Below are positions 11,395 to 21,389 of a stretch of 64,000 nucleotides of DNA, in pieces. Every line of letters starts with the position of its first letter. The stretch's first letter is position 1. The notes beneath the pieces are model-generated. The model did no database searches. It was not told where the DNA came from and saw only the letters and a list, made by a program, of their open reading frames with translations. The translations under genes were made by a program, and so were the position numbers. Source of the DNA: Todiramphus chloris collaris (lineage: Eukaryota > Chordata > Aves > Coraciiformes > Alcedinidae); NCBI GenBank assembly GCA_025345505.1, contig JANVCC010000011.1, forward strand, positions 1,621,849-1,685,848. The letters are read 5' to 3'.

Positions 11395-13054
11395 AGTGGG
11401 TTTCTTCTTTTCTTGCCTTCTTTGCTTCTGTCTATACGGCTGGAGATGGTCCTCGAGAGCCCCAGACCACTGAGACCCCAGAGGAAATCAGGATAGAGGA
11501 GAAGACTTCCTTCATTGATGAGGACTGGGTTAGAGATCAACTGAGCAATCTGGATACACCTAAGTCCATGGGCCCCAATGGGATGCACCCACGAGTGTTG
11601 AGGGAGCTGTCAGAGGTCATTGCTAGACCACTCTCCATCATCTTTAATAAGTCATGGAGAACAGGAGAGGCGTCTGAGGACTGGAAGAAAGCAAATGTCA
11701 CTCCAGTCTTCAAAAAGGGCAAGAAGGAGGACCCAGGTAAATACAGACTGGTCAGCCTCACTTCCATCCCTGGAAAGGTGGTGGAACAACTTATCCTTGG
11801 CACTGTCTCTAAGCATATCAAGGACAAGGGGGTCATCAGGAGCAGTCAACGTGGTTTTACTAAGGGGAAGTCATGTTTGACCAACCTGATAGCCTTTTAC
11901 AAAGAAATAACCAGGTGGAATGATGATATTAGTGCAGTGGATGTGGTTTATCTTGATGTCAGTAAAGCATCTGACGCCATCTCCCACAGCATTCTTGCAG
12001 CTAAACTGAGAAAGTGTGGCCTGAATGATCAGGTAGTGAGGTGGATTGGTAACTGGTTGAAGAAAAGAAGTCAGAGAGTTGTGGTCAATGGGGCAGAGTC
12101 TAGTTGGAGGTCTGTATCTAGTGGAGTCCCTCAGAGGTCAGTACTGCAACCAGTACTATTCAATATTATTCATCAATGACCTGGATGAGGGAACAGAGTG
12201 CATTGTAAGCAAGTTTGCTGATGACACAAAACCAGGAGGAGTGGCTGACACACCAGAGGGCTTTGCTGCCATTCAGCGAGACCTACACAGGCTGGAGAGT
12301 TGGGCAGGGAGAAATCAAATGAAATAGAACAAGGGCAAATGCAGAGTCTTGCATCTGGGAAAGAACAACCCCATGTACCAGTATAGGTTAGAGACTTGAC
12401 TTGTTAGAGAGTAGCATGGGGGAAAGGGACCTGGGGGTCCTGGTGGACAGCAGGATGACCATGAGCCAGCAATGTGCCCTCATGGCCAAGAAGGCCAATG
12501 GCATCCTGGGGTGTATTAGAAGGGGTGTGGTTAGTAGGTCGAGAGAGGTTCTCCTCCCCCTCTGCTGCTGGTGAGGCTGCATCTGGAATATGGTGTCCAG
12601 TTGTGGGCCCTCGGTTCAAGAAGGGCAAAGAACTGCTTGAGAGAGTTCAGCACAGAGTCACAAAGATGATTAAGGGAGTGGAGCATCTCCCTTATGATGA
12701 CAGGCTGAGGGAGCTGGGTCTCTAGCTCGGAGGAGACTGAGGGGTGACCTCATTAATGTTTATAAATACATAAAGGGTGAGTGTCAGGAGGATGGAGCCA
12801 GGCTCCAAGGGGCAACAGGTACAAGCTGGAGCATAAGAGGTTCGGCACAAATACAAAGGGAAACTTTAACTGTGAGGGTGACAGAGCTCTGGAACAGGCT
12901 GCCCAGAGGGGTTGTGGAGTCTCCTTCTCAGGAGACATGCCTGGATGTGTTCCTGTGTGACCTGCTCTAGGTGGTCCTCCTCTGTCAGGGGGATGGACTA
13001 AATGATCTTTCGAGGTCCCTTCCAACCCTTAACATTCTGTGATTCTGTGATTCT
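11395..13054 (+). mobile_element. CR1 LINE, 5'-truncated, with degenerate reverse transcriptase
   Basis: This is a broken CR1 ORF2. The longest open stretch (11568-12179) has a non-LTR reverse transcriptase N-terminal part: 'SMGPNGMHPRVLRELSE', 'VTPVFKKGKKEDPG', 'RLVSLTSIPGKVVEQ', 'GFTKGKSCLTNLIAFY' and the YLDxSKA core. The catalytic FADD is at 12214-12225, in another frame after a frameshift. It continues through 'LERVQHRVTKMIKG' to the 3' terminal repeat (CATTCTGTGATTCTGTGATTCT). The endonuclease half is missing. Several stops and frameshifts show it is dead. Confidence 0.93.
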
Positions 13055-13059
13055 CAATT

Positions 13060-13815
13060 GCTCGCAGGCTGATATAAATAATATATTTTATTCCTTGATT
13101 TTCCAATTTTACTTTTGAAATTGCCAGTGTAAGACTCTTGGAAGCTGAAAATTCACTGTTTATGGCAGAAAAGGAGCAGCTGCTGTAGATGTGCTTGGTT
13201 CTCATCTAGTACCAAGCTGATGTGCTCCTCTTCTACCTGGGAAAGGCTGTTCTGAGGAAAAAGGATTGTTTTGGAGTCTGTATCAGTCAGGTTGTAGCGA
13301 TGCAAGGTGGAGATGCAGTTAATAATCCAGCAAGAACCTCGGCAACGGCTGAGAAGTGCAGCTTTGTCCTGGTGACCTGTACTGCATACAAATCACCTTC
13401 TCCACGTGAAAATTGCTGCTTCTCCCTTGGGCCATCTCCACTGATGCTTTCAAGCTCCAGCTCATTGTCTTCCCCTTTCCATCTTCCCCTTTCTTTGAGA
13501 ATAGAAGGAAGTGTTGTGAGACAGATTATTCTGTTAGCACCCAGAAAGTTTAATTCATTAGACTAGTGCCTGTAATTGATGAGAATCATATTATTTAACT
13601 GATGGGGATGTAAGGATGTCAAGTTGTAGAGAACATAATGCAAAGTAGTAGCACTTGGTGGTCACTTTATTTCTTTCCCTTACTAGAAGGAGGAACAAAT
13701 TTTGCCTAAGTGCATATATTCGAGCAAATTCTTAAAAAAGACGACCCAACAGTATGCTGTTACGAGTAAGATCACGTGGCTTTTGTATATCACCGTCTGT
13801 CACTAGTTTTTAAAA
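13060..13815. other. Intergenic, nothing recognised
   Basis: Unique-looking sequence between two CR1 copies. The open frame at 13222-13566 has no recognisable family. Confidence 0.4.
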
Positions 13816-13817
13816 TT

Positions 13818-14037
13818 TTTAGGTTGGACATTGGGGAAAATTTCTTTCCCACGAGGGTTGTCAAGCCCTGGAACAGGCTGCCCAGGGCAGTGGTGGAGTC
13901 CCCATCCCTGGAAGTATTTAAAATATGTGTAGATGTGGTGCTGAGAGATTTAGTGGTGACCTGGCAGTGCTGGGTTAACAGTTGGACTTGATCTGAAAAG
14001 TCTTTTCCAACCTTCCAACAATTCTATGATTCTGTGA
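13818..14037 (+). mobile_element. CR1 LINE 3' fragment
   Basis: The fragment opens with 'AGGTTGGACATTGGGGAAAA', continues with 'GGAACAGGCTGCCCAGGGCA' and 'GTGGAGTCCCCATCCCTGGA', and closes with 'AATTCTATGATTCTGTG'. It is non-coding and 5'-truncated. Confidence 0.92.
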
Positions 14038-14049
14038 AATTGCTTTATA

Positions 14050-14120
14050 AAAGTGGGAAACAGAGGCACAGGGGAGGTGATAGAATTTGTGCAGGGTTGC
14101 TCACTAGGTCACCATGAGAT
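14050..14120 (-). repeat. Possible old MIR/CORE-type SINE remnant
   Basis: The string 'AAACAGAGGCACAGGGGAGG' followed by a degraded 'tgcagggttgctcactaggtcacc' resembles the conserved part of ancient amniote tRNA-derived SINEs. It is short and diverged, and strand assignment is uncertain. Confidence 0.4.
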
Positions 14121-14124
14121 GCAG

Positions 14125-15140
14125 ATCCTGCTGAGTTCCAGTGTCATCTCTGCTGGCTGTAACAAGAAAGCTAATGGTGAGCTGCTGTTAACACTTTTAG
14201 AGCTAAAGTACCAGCCTAATATGACTAAGTAACAAAAAATCTGTAATCTGCTGCTTGAAGCTGTTTTAATTACATGAGTTCTTAACTTGCCTCGACTACA
14301 AAATAAAATAGATTATTACAAGCTACTTTTACCTTGTGTTTTTTTACACCATTGAGCCTTGCCTCTTTAGAAAACAATGAAACATTGCTTTTATCCATAA
14401 GTTTCTGTTTTGCTTTCTGAACAGTCAGAAAGTGCTCTGTAATTTTGCACCTGCTTAACTGATGACTTAGTCAGAGACCAAGGATGTAGGTAATGAGAAC
14501 TAAGAAAGTGATTAACATCTGGAAGGTGATTAAGGCTATAAAAAAAAACCAAAAACCTGACATTTTCACATTCTGCATTCTCTTCCTTTGACCACTTTGC
14601 CCATCCATTTATTTTATATGAATTTACCACAAAAAGTTCACCTGCAGGACATTTAGCCATTTTTTGTATTAATGAAGTAAGCCTAAGCTGTATTATCTTT
14701 ATTTTCATTTTTTGGTTCTCTAAGTGGAACACACTTGACATTTTGTACATCAGCTGTAAAGAAATCCTGCAAAGTCATCAGCATGAGTCTCTTTTGGGTG
14801 ACCTCCTTGGATTAGTCGAGAAGATCCAAGTAATTCTGAGTTACCTGGCTAAGCTGGTCTGGTTAGGGCTTCTTGACTCAAGAAAACCCTCCTGACCAAA
14901 GGCTGCTGGTCTTGGGGTAGCTCTGGTACATGTTCTGGGACTCATCTCTGCTCCTTTGCAGGGACAACCTTGGTGGATCCATCATAGATTATCAACCATC
15001 ACAGAGCTCTGGCTTTGGTTCAGGTTACTTATGCTTTTCAGGACTTGTTATTTATGTGTTTTGTTGTGTTTTGGGTTTTTTTTTTTTTTTTCCTTTGCCC
15101 ATGGTATCTGAGCCCTTCCATTTTCGTGGATAATGGAGAG
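14125..15140. other. Intergenic, nothing recognised
   Basis: AT-rich sequence with a T-tract at about 15078-15092. The open frame on the minus strand at 14391-14750 has no recognisable domain. Confidence 0.4.
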
Positions 15141-15144
15141 TTGA

Positions 15145-17635
15145 TTGAAATTGGAAATAGCCTCAAAATCACACGCCCTGGTGCTCATGGGTGACTGCAA
15201 TCACCCTGATATTTGTTGGAAAGGCTACACAGTGAGGCATACTCAATCTAGAAGGCTCTTACAGTACACTGATGATAACTTTCTGATGGAGGCTGTGGAA
15301 GAACCAACAAGGAGGGGTGTGTCCGGGCCTTTTATTAATGAACAAAGAAGATCTGGATGGGAATGTGAAGGTTGGAGGCAGCCTTGGTGGTAGTGATCAT
15401 GACATGGTAGAGTTCAGTATTATATGAGGAACAAGAAGGACAATAAGTAAGATTGCAACCCTGGACTTCAGGAGGGTTAACTTTATCCTCTTCAAAGACC
15501 TACTTGAAGGTAGGAGGAATCCCTTGGGCTAAGACTCTAGAAGGTAATGGGGGCAAGAGAGCTGGTTGGTATTCAAACATCACTTCCTCCAAGCTCAAGA
15601 TAGGTGCATTCCTTTGAATAAAACATCAAATAGAGGCAAAAGTAGACCAGCATGGATGAGCAAGGAGCTGCTGGGAAAAAATCATGTGGAAGAAAGAAGT
15701 TCACAGTATGTGGAAAAAGAGGCTGGTCTCTTGGGAGAATTATAGGAACACTGTCAGGGTGTGTAGGGATGTAACAAGGAAGGCCAAGGCCCTCTTGGAA
15801 TTAACTCTGGCAAAGGAAGTAAAGGAGAACAAGAAGGGCTTCTTCAAGTACATCAGTGGTAAAAGGAAGACCAGGGAAGATGTGGGCCCACTGCTGAACA
15901 AGGTGGGAGACCTGGTGACAGAGGATGCAGGGAAGGCAGAGTTACTGAATGTCTTCTTTGCTTCAGTCTTCACTGCTAAGACCAGTGCTCAGGAACCCCT
16001 GACCCTGGAAGTCAGAGAGAAAGCCTGGAGGGAGGAAGACACTCCACTGGTCAATGAGGATTGGGTTAGAAATCACTTGGGTAAACTGAACACACACAAA
16101 TCCATGGGCCCTGATAGGCTGCACCCATAGGTGATGAGGGAGCTGGCTGATGGTGTTGCTCTACCACTCTCCATCATTTTTGAAAGATCATGGAGAATGG
16201 GAGAGGTTCCTGAGGACTGGAGGAAATCCAATGTCACTCCAGCCTTCAAAAAGGGTAAGAAGGAAGACCCTGGAAATTACAGGCTAGTCAGCCTCACCTC
16301 CATTCCTGGAAAGGTGATGGAGCAGTTCATTTTATAGATCATTTTTAAGCACATGGAAGAAAAAGTTATCAAGAGCAGACAGCATGGATTTACTAAAGGG
16401 AAGTCATGTCTGACTAAGCTGATAGCCTTCTATGATGGTGTGACTGAATGGGTAGATGCAGGGAGAGCAGTGGACATTGTCTACCTTGACTTCAGCAAGG
16501 CTTTTGACACTATTTTGTATAACATCCTTGTGGGTAACCTTAGGAAGCGTGGGTTAGAATAGTGGATGGTGAGATGGGTTGAAAACTGGCTAAACAATAG
16601 AGCTCAGAGGGTTGTGATCAGTGGTTCAGAGCCCAGTTGGTGACCTGTAGCTAACAGTGTTCCCCAGAGGTCAATTCTGGGTCCCATCTTATGCAGCATC
16701 TTTATCAATGACCTGAATGAAGGGACAGAGTGTACCCTCAGTAAGTTTGCTGATGATACGAAACTGGGAGGAGTGGCTGACACACCGGAAGGCTGTGCTG
16801 CCATCCAGTGAGATCTGGACAGACTGGAGAGATGGGCAAAGGGGAACCTGATGAAATTTGGCAAAGGTAAGTGGGGGAACACTGGGGAGGAACAACACCG
16901 TGCACCAGTACAGGTTAAGGGTAGACCCACTGGAAAGCAGCTCCACAGAGAAGGACCTTGGCATCCTGGTGAACAATAAGTTATCCATGGAACAGCAATG
17001 TGCCCTTGTGGACAGGAAGACCAATGGTGTCCTGGGGTGCATAGAGAAGAGTGTGTCCAGCAGGTCAAGGGAGGTTCTCCTTCCCCTCTGCTCTGCACTA
17101 GGGAGACCACATTTGGAGTATTGTGTTCAGTTCCGGTCTCCCCTGTTCAAAAGAGACAGGGAAATACTAGAGAGAGTCCAATGGAGATCTATGAGGATGA
17201 TTAAAGGACTGCAACATCTCTCTTTTGAGGAAAGGCTGAGAGCCCTGGGGCTGTTTAGGCTGGAGAAGAGAAGGCTGAGAGGGGATCTTATTAATGTTTA
17301 CAAATATCTGAAGAGTGGGTGCCAAGAAGAAGGGGCCAGTATCTTTTCAGTGATGCCCTGTGATAGGATGAGGGACAATGGTCACAAACTGGAACACAGG
17401 AAGTTCCACCTCAACGTGAGGAAAAGATTCTTTACTGTGAAGGTGATAAAGCACTGGAACAGGCTGCCCAGAGGGGCTGTGGAGTCTCCTTCTCTAGAGA
17501 CTTTCAAACCCTACCTGGGTCTGTTCCTGTGTGGCCTGCTCTGGGTGATCCTGCTCTGTCAGGGGCATTGTACTCAGTGATCTCGAGGTCCTTTCCAAGC
17601 CCTACCTCCTACAATTCTATGATTCTGTGATTGTG
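15145..17635 (+). mobile_element. CR1 LINE, longest copy: endonuclease end, reverse transcriptase and 3' UTR
   Basis: This is about 2.5 kb of a 5'-truncated CR1 ORF2. It begins in the C-terminal part of the APE-type endonuclease ('LVLMGDCNHPDICWKGYT', then a degraded SDH-containing block near 15395). The linker and reverse transcriptase follow: 'FFASVFTAKTSAQEP', 'MGPDRLHP', 'NVTPAFKKGKKEDPGNYRL', 'GFTKGKSCLTKLIAFYD' and 'VDIVYLDFSKAFDT'. FADD is at 16746-16757. The C-terminal 240-residue open stretch (16858-17580) includes 'GRPHLEYCVQF' and 'WNRLPRGAVESPSLETFK'. It ends with the terminal ATTCTATGATTCTGTGATT. Stops (for example near 16128, 16335 and 16809) and frame changes mean it is not functional. 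Confidence 0.94.
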
Positions 17636-17639
17636 GGTA

Positions 17640-18300
17640 AGTCTGAAGTAAATGGCAACGTGTCTGACATAACCAGAAACAGAATTTAGCCTTCATACTT
17701 TCTGGACCTCTCTCATCTATTTCCAAGTCTGGGTCTTCATCCTTAATAAAACCAAGAAGTATTCTTGGAAATCATCTTACGACATCTGTAGAAATGCAAC
17801 AATCACAGCTTTGGACACTTCATACCTAACTGGCTCATTTTTTACATCTCTATTCTCTTCTGCTTGCTGAAGGAAATGAAGCGTGTACCATTTTCTTTAG
17901 TACATACATATGTATGTACGTGAGTGTCAGTGTGTGTCTATCTACATAGCCTGTCATAACTTTTGATCCCCATAATGTTTTTTCTCGTTGGCCAGTTTCA
18001 TCCACATTTGAAAAAAAACCCCAAGCAAACCTGAAGGTCTAAAAAAAATTCCAGATTGATCTAATTAATTAATATATCTGTTGACCAGGGCTGAGAAAAT
18101 GTGTTTGTGCTTTCTAAGCTGCGTTTTTAGCAGAGTTTTCACAGGAGAGCATGGATGAGAACAGAGTCTGTTAATAAACATACAAACTCAAAGCAAATAT
18201 TCAGCTAAAATTTGCACTGTAGTAGATCAATTTTGTTTTTAAAAAAGAGGCCTTGGTAGTTTCTTGTTGAACACTGTTAAAACACTTCAAATGCAATAAA
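17640..18300. other. Intergenic, nothing recognised
   Basis: AT-rich sequence with a short TATG/ACAT simple-sequence patch near 17905-17920. No gene or RNA was recognised. Confidence 0.4.
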
Positions 18301-18304
18301 AATA

Positions 18305-18556
18305 ACTCTGCTAGAGCATCACAGTAGCTAACAGTGTTCCCCTGGGGAACACCACTAGCTACAGGTCCCCACTGGACTCTGCACCACTGACCACAACCCT
18401 CTGACTCTATCGTTCAGCCAGTTCTGAACCCATCTCACTGTGCCCCTCTCCTAGCACACACTTCCTGAGCTTACCCACAAGGATGTTATGGAAGACAATG
18501 TCAAAAGCCTTGCTGAAGTCAAGGTAGACAGCATCCAGTCCTCTCCCTGCATCTAC
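18305..18556 (-). mobile_element. CR1 LINE internal fragment (reverse transcriptase region)
   Basis: On the minus strand it reads 'VDAGRGLDAVYLDFSKAFD', then 'IVFHNILVGKLRKC', then the 'GSELAER' part, which is the CR1 reverse transcriptase core around the YLDFSKAFD motif. Unlike the other fragments it lacks the CR1 3' end, so it was either deleted at the 3' side or is part of a rearranged copy. Confidence 0.9.
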
Positions 18557-18559
18557 AGT

Positions 18560-19500
18560 TACAACCGATACATAAACCTCAGAATAAGTTATTTCATTCT
18601 GGTAAGCAGCAATACTGCCTGTTCCTGTTAACCAGAGTAATCCAACAAAAAGACACATTTCCAGGATCAGTTTGCAATGGAGTCTCTGACCTGTGAAGGG
18701 GAACTTCAGTTTCTGGCACCAGCCTGGTTTGCATCTTCCTCAGTTTTGTGCAAAGCTGAGGACATTTATTTTTATTAGGTAATATTATGCAATTGCAGAT
18801 CTGGAAATAGGTGTTGTAATTCAACACACACCATCCATCCACCTCATCTTCACCTCAGCCAACATCCAGCTGTTCCTGGCATTCTGAAAGCCAACTATAA
18901 ACCAGGATTTTCTGGGAGAGACCAGAGTAAGGAGGAGCCTTTTCCTCCTCTTCATCAAACCGTCTGTCCCCAGTGAGCCTGTTTGCTTTGCAGAATCAGA
19001 AAGCGTGCAAGAAAACAAGTTGCCCGCAGCAAAAATAAAGCCCCCTGAAATGGGAGACCCAGGAGCAAAAAGCTCATCCTGGAGGGGCTTTGGGATGATT
19101 TTCCAGAGGGGCCCTTTTATGGCTCGGATTTGGTTTTGTTGTTTGTTTGGGTTTTTTTTCCTCTTTCTCGCTGCCACACACAGCCACAATCGGATACATT
19201 GGTTTTAAGCTTCAGCTGCACCCCAGAGCGATTTTCTTTTCTATTTCTAGCACGATGTAAGAACTTCTAAAGAGATACAACTGACTTCTTTTCTCGGAAA
19301 ACTGCAGAGGAAAAAAAAAACCAACCAAAAAACAGAAGAAGAAAAAAAAAAAAGTTGTATTCAGTGTTGTATATAAAAAAAATATCTGCCAGGCCCAGGG
19401 CTCCGAAATCGACGCTTTTGGGAGGAGGTGGTTGCTCTGCTCGCTGACGACTTACGTCGGGGAGCAAAAACACCCCAAAGCGCTTTTAGGGCGTGGATTT
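18560..19500. other. Intergenic approach to the EMSY promoter
   Basis: Mixed composition with A-tracts at about 19310-19320 and 19345-19355. No coding signal that I trust. CpG content begins to rise after about 19.4 kb. Confidence 0.4.
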
Positions 19501-19602
19501 TATGACCTTATTGTTTGCACAGCGGAGCGGCTGATTACAGCCCTAGCCGGTACCACCCGTAACCGGTGCCGGTTTGAAGGGAGAAGGCTGGAAACGGACA
19601 AA

Positions 19603-19610
19603 TGACGTCA
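19603..19610. promoter_or_regulatory. EMSY: Consensus CRE (CREB/ATF site)
   Basis: This is a perfect palindromic TGACGTCA about 200 bases upstream of the first ACTACA motif in the EMSY CpG island. CREB/ATF binding is the established meaning of the motif; use at this locus is inferred. Confidence 0.65.
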
Positions 19611-19798
19611 GAGCTGATGTCAAGCTAGCCAAATCTCTTTGCTCAAAGTTTAGGGGTACGCGTTTAAACTGCGCTGTGCTGGCAGCTGGTTTTACACTCC
19701 ATCCAAGGCTGAGAACGCAGGCGGGACTTTATGTCCCCTCTCGCCGCCCGTACCCGGCAGGCCGCCGGGTCATGGCGGGACCGCAAAAAGCCGCGAGA

Positions 19799-19862
19799 AC
19801 TACAGCTCCCAGAGAGCTCCGCGGAGCCACACATGCGCGAGGCGGCCGCTGCGCCATCTTGG
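19799..19862 (+). promoter_or_regulatory. EMSY: Promoter module A: ACTACA motif to CCATCTTGG
   Basis: ACTACAGCTCCC (ZNF143/THAP11-HCF1 type core) at 19799-19810 and CCATCTTGG (YY1 type) at 19854-19862 start 55 bases apart, with ATGCGCGAG and CCGCGG between. The same arrangement recurs 119 bases downstream. Confidence 0.65.
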
Positions 19863-19917
19863 CACCCGCTTCTTCCATCTCCTCACTTGTAGAGGGTGGT
19901 GGCTGGAGAGAGTGGGA

Positions 19918-19981
19918 ACTACAACTCCCGGCGTGCCCCGCGGCGCCTGCGCCTGCGCAGTCTGCACCACCGCCATCTTGG
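19918..19981 (+). promoter_or_regulatory. EMSY: Promoter module B: ACTACA motif to CCATCTTGG
   Basis: ACTACAACTCCC at 19918-19929 and CCATCTTGG at 19973-19981 again start 55 bases apart, with CCGCGG at the same offset and TGCGCCTGCGCAG between. The CCATCTTGG is the likelier one to sit at the transcription start, by analogy with YY1-driven CpG-island promoters. Confidence 0.68.
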
Positions 19982-19984
19982 CCC

Positions 19985-20097
19985 AGGGAAGCGCCGCCGC
20001 CGCCGCCACTAAACAAACCCGAGAACGGCACCGGGAGTGGGGGAGGAGGGGCCTTGTTGCCGAGGAGCCTTTCGATGTGCCGGGCACGGCCGGGAAG
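19985..20097 (+). other. EMSY: Proposed EMSY non-coding exon 1 (5' UTR)
   Basis: I infer a first exon ending GGGAAG with the donor GTGGGT at 20098, joined to the acceptor TTTTCCAG ending at 21280. The 5' end is not defined by the sequence. In this reading the 5' UTR has an upstream ATG at 20075 in weak context (T at -3, T at +4). Other GT sites in the island could serve, so the exon boundary is a best guess. Confidence 0.5.
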
Positions 20098-21280
20098 GTG
20101 GGTCCCGCTCCCCAGCAGCTCCGCCGCGACCCCCTCTCTTTGCTCAGGGCGCTTCCCCTCGGGGAGAGGGGCAGCTCCCCTTCCCCCGACGGCGGGGACC
20201 CGCCGCCCCCTCATGGGCCCCGGCCCGGGGGCACCGACCTGTCCCCCGCCTGCAGGCCGCCGACACTGCCCCTCCGCCTGGCGCGGGGGAGCAGCGGCCG
20301 CCGCCCGCTCCCTCCTTCCTGCCCCCGGGGGCGGCCACCCCCGAGCCCGCCGGGGATGCAGCCCCGCTGGCTCCTGCCGGTCCCTCGCACCGAGACCAGT
20401 GGAGGCCCCAGGAAGGGCGGGCGGGGAGTCCCGGGTTGGCGGCTGCCTCCGGGCGCCCTTGTAGAAGAAGCTCTCCCTCCCGCCCCGCGCTGGAAGGTGC
20501 GACGGCGCCGGGGCTTTTGTTCCCGGTGCCCACCTCCCCCCTCCCCGCGCCTCGCTGTGCTCTTTCCTTGCCGGGGAGCGCGGCGCGGCCGCGGGCTGGC
20601 CGAAGCCGGCTCGCCCCGCTCGCCTTCGGCTCCTCTTTTTCCTTTATTATCCTCGTTGCAACGGGGAGATGCGCCCTCCTTCCCCGCCACCCCCGGAATC
20701 TCGCCGAGATGCGATCGGGCGAGGAGGTGTTCCCGTGTTTGAGGTTGTTTTGTGGTTTTTGGTTTGTTGTTTTTTGGGGTTCGTTTTTTGTTTTGTGTTG
20801 TTTGGGTTTTTTCCCCTTTGGAGGGGGAGGTGGCTGGTGTTGGTACGCGGAAAGCAAATTTTCACGGTGTTTTTGCCATTCTGTCATACAGTAGGCTGGT
20901 ACGAAATGCATTCCCCGGGGGGAAGGGGGAGCGTGTGGTTAGCTGGAAGAGTTCTTATAATAGGTGCTCTGTGCATAAAGAGAGGGAGGAGACTTGAGCA
21001 TCAATTTGGAGAGCGTTTGAAAAAAGGCTTGAGGAGGAGATGGGAAACTCGGTAAAAAGGCTTAGGTGATGGATCTGAGCAAGAGAGTATAGGAATTCTG
21101 TGCCCTTGTGAAACTGCTGAATTCCTGCATGGCAAAGCATGCCATTGCAAATGTAGGAGCAGGGATAGGAGCAAACATGTCTGTGGAGTTGTGAGCAAGC
21201 TAAGGAGAGTTTGCATTAATCGGCTTGGGAAATCAATAAATGATGGACTTGCACTTACTGTATTTATTTTCCTTTTCCAG

Positions 21281-21389
21281 CGAGGCTGAGCTCTGTGGGA
21301 GCACAAACAGAAGGGAAGGATGCCTGTGGTGTGGCCAACTCTTCTGGATCTCAGCAGAGATGAATGCAAGAGGATCCTTCGCAAACTGG
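21281..21389 (+). CDS. EMSY: EMSY exon 2 (start codon, residues 1-23)
   Basis: The acceptor TTTTCCAG ends at 21280, followed by 39 bases of 5' UTR and the ATG at 21320-21322. The peptide opens MPVVWPTLLDLSRDEC, the EMSY N-terminus and the start of the ENT domain. The in-frame donor is CTGG|GTACAG at 21390; a stronger-looking GTAAGA lies 5 bases downstream and would shift the frame. Confidence 0.95.

Larger units (their letters stand above)
19545..20700. promoter_or_regulatory. EMSY: CpG island and promoter region of EMSY
   Basis: This GC- and CpG-rich block ends 600 bases before the first EMSY coding exon. It contains a palindrome AACCGGTGCCGGTT (19561-19574), a consensus CRE TGACGTCA (19603-19610), and two ACTACAnCTCCC motifs (19799-19810 and 19918-19929), each followed by a CCATCTTGG motif (19854-19862 and 19973-19981) with NRF1-like TGCGC repeats between. 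No TATA box was recognised at an expected position. The start site cannot be placed exactly; I infer it near or just after the second CCATCTTGG. Confidence 0.82.

Noticed and set aside
11568-12179. A 203-codon open frame that looks like a gene
   Set aside because: It is the reverse transcriptase part of a dead CR1 LINE; the frame breaks before the catalytic FADD and the copy ends with the CR1 terminal repeat.
16858-17580. A 240-codon open frame
   Set aside because: It is the C-terminal part of CR1 ORF2 and tail in the longest CR1 copy, with stops upstream.
19574-20911. Several open frames of 150-296 codons on both strands in the EMSY island
   Set aside because: GC-rich DNA has few stop codons; products are Pro/Arg/Gly-rich with no domain and overlap each other on both strands.
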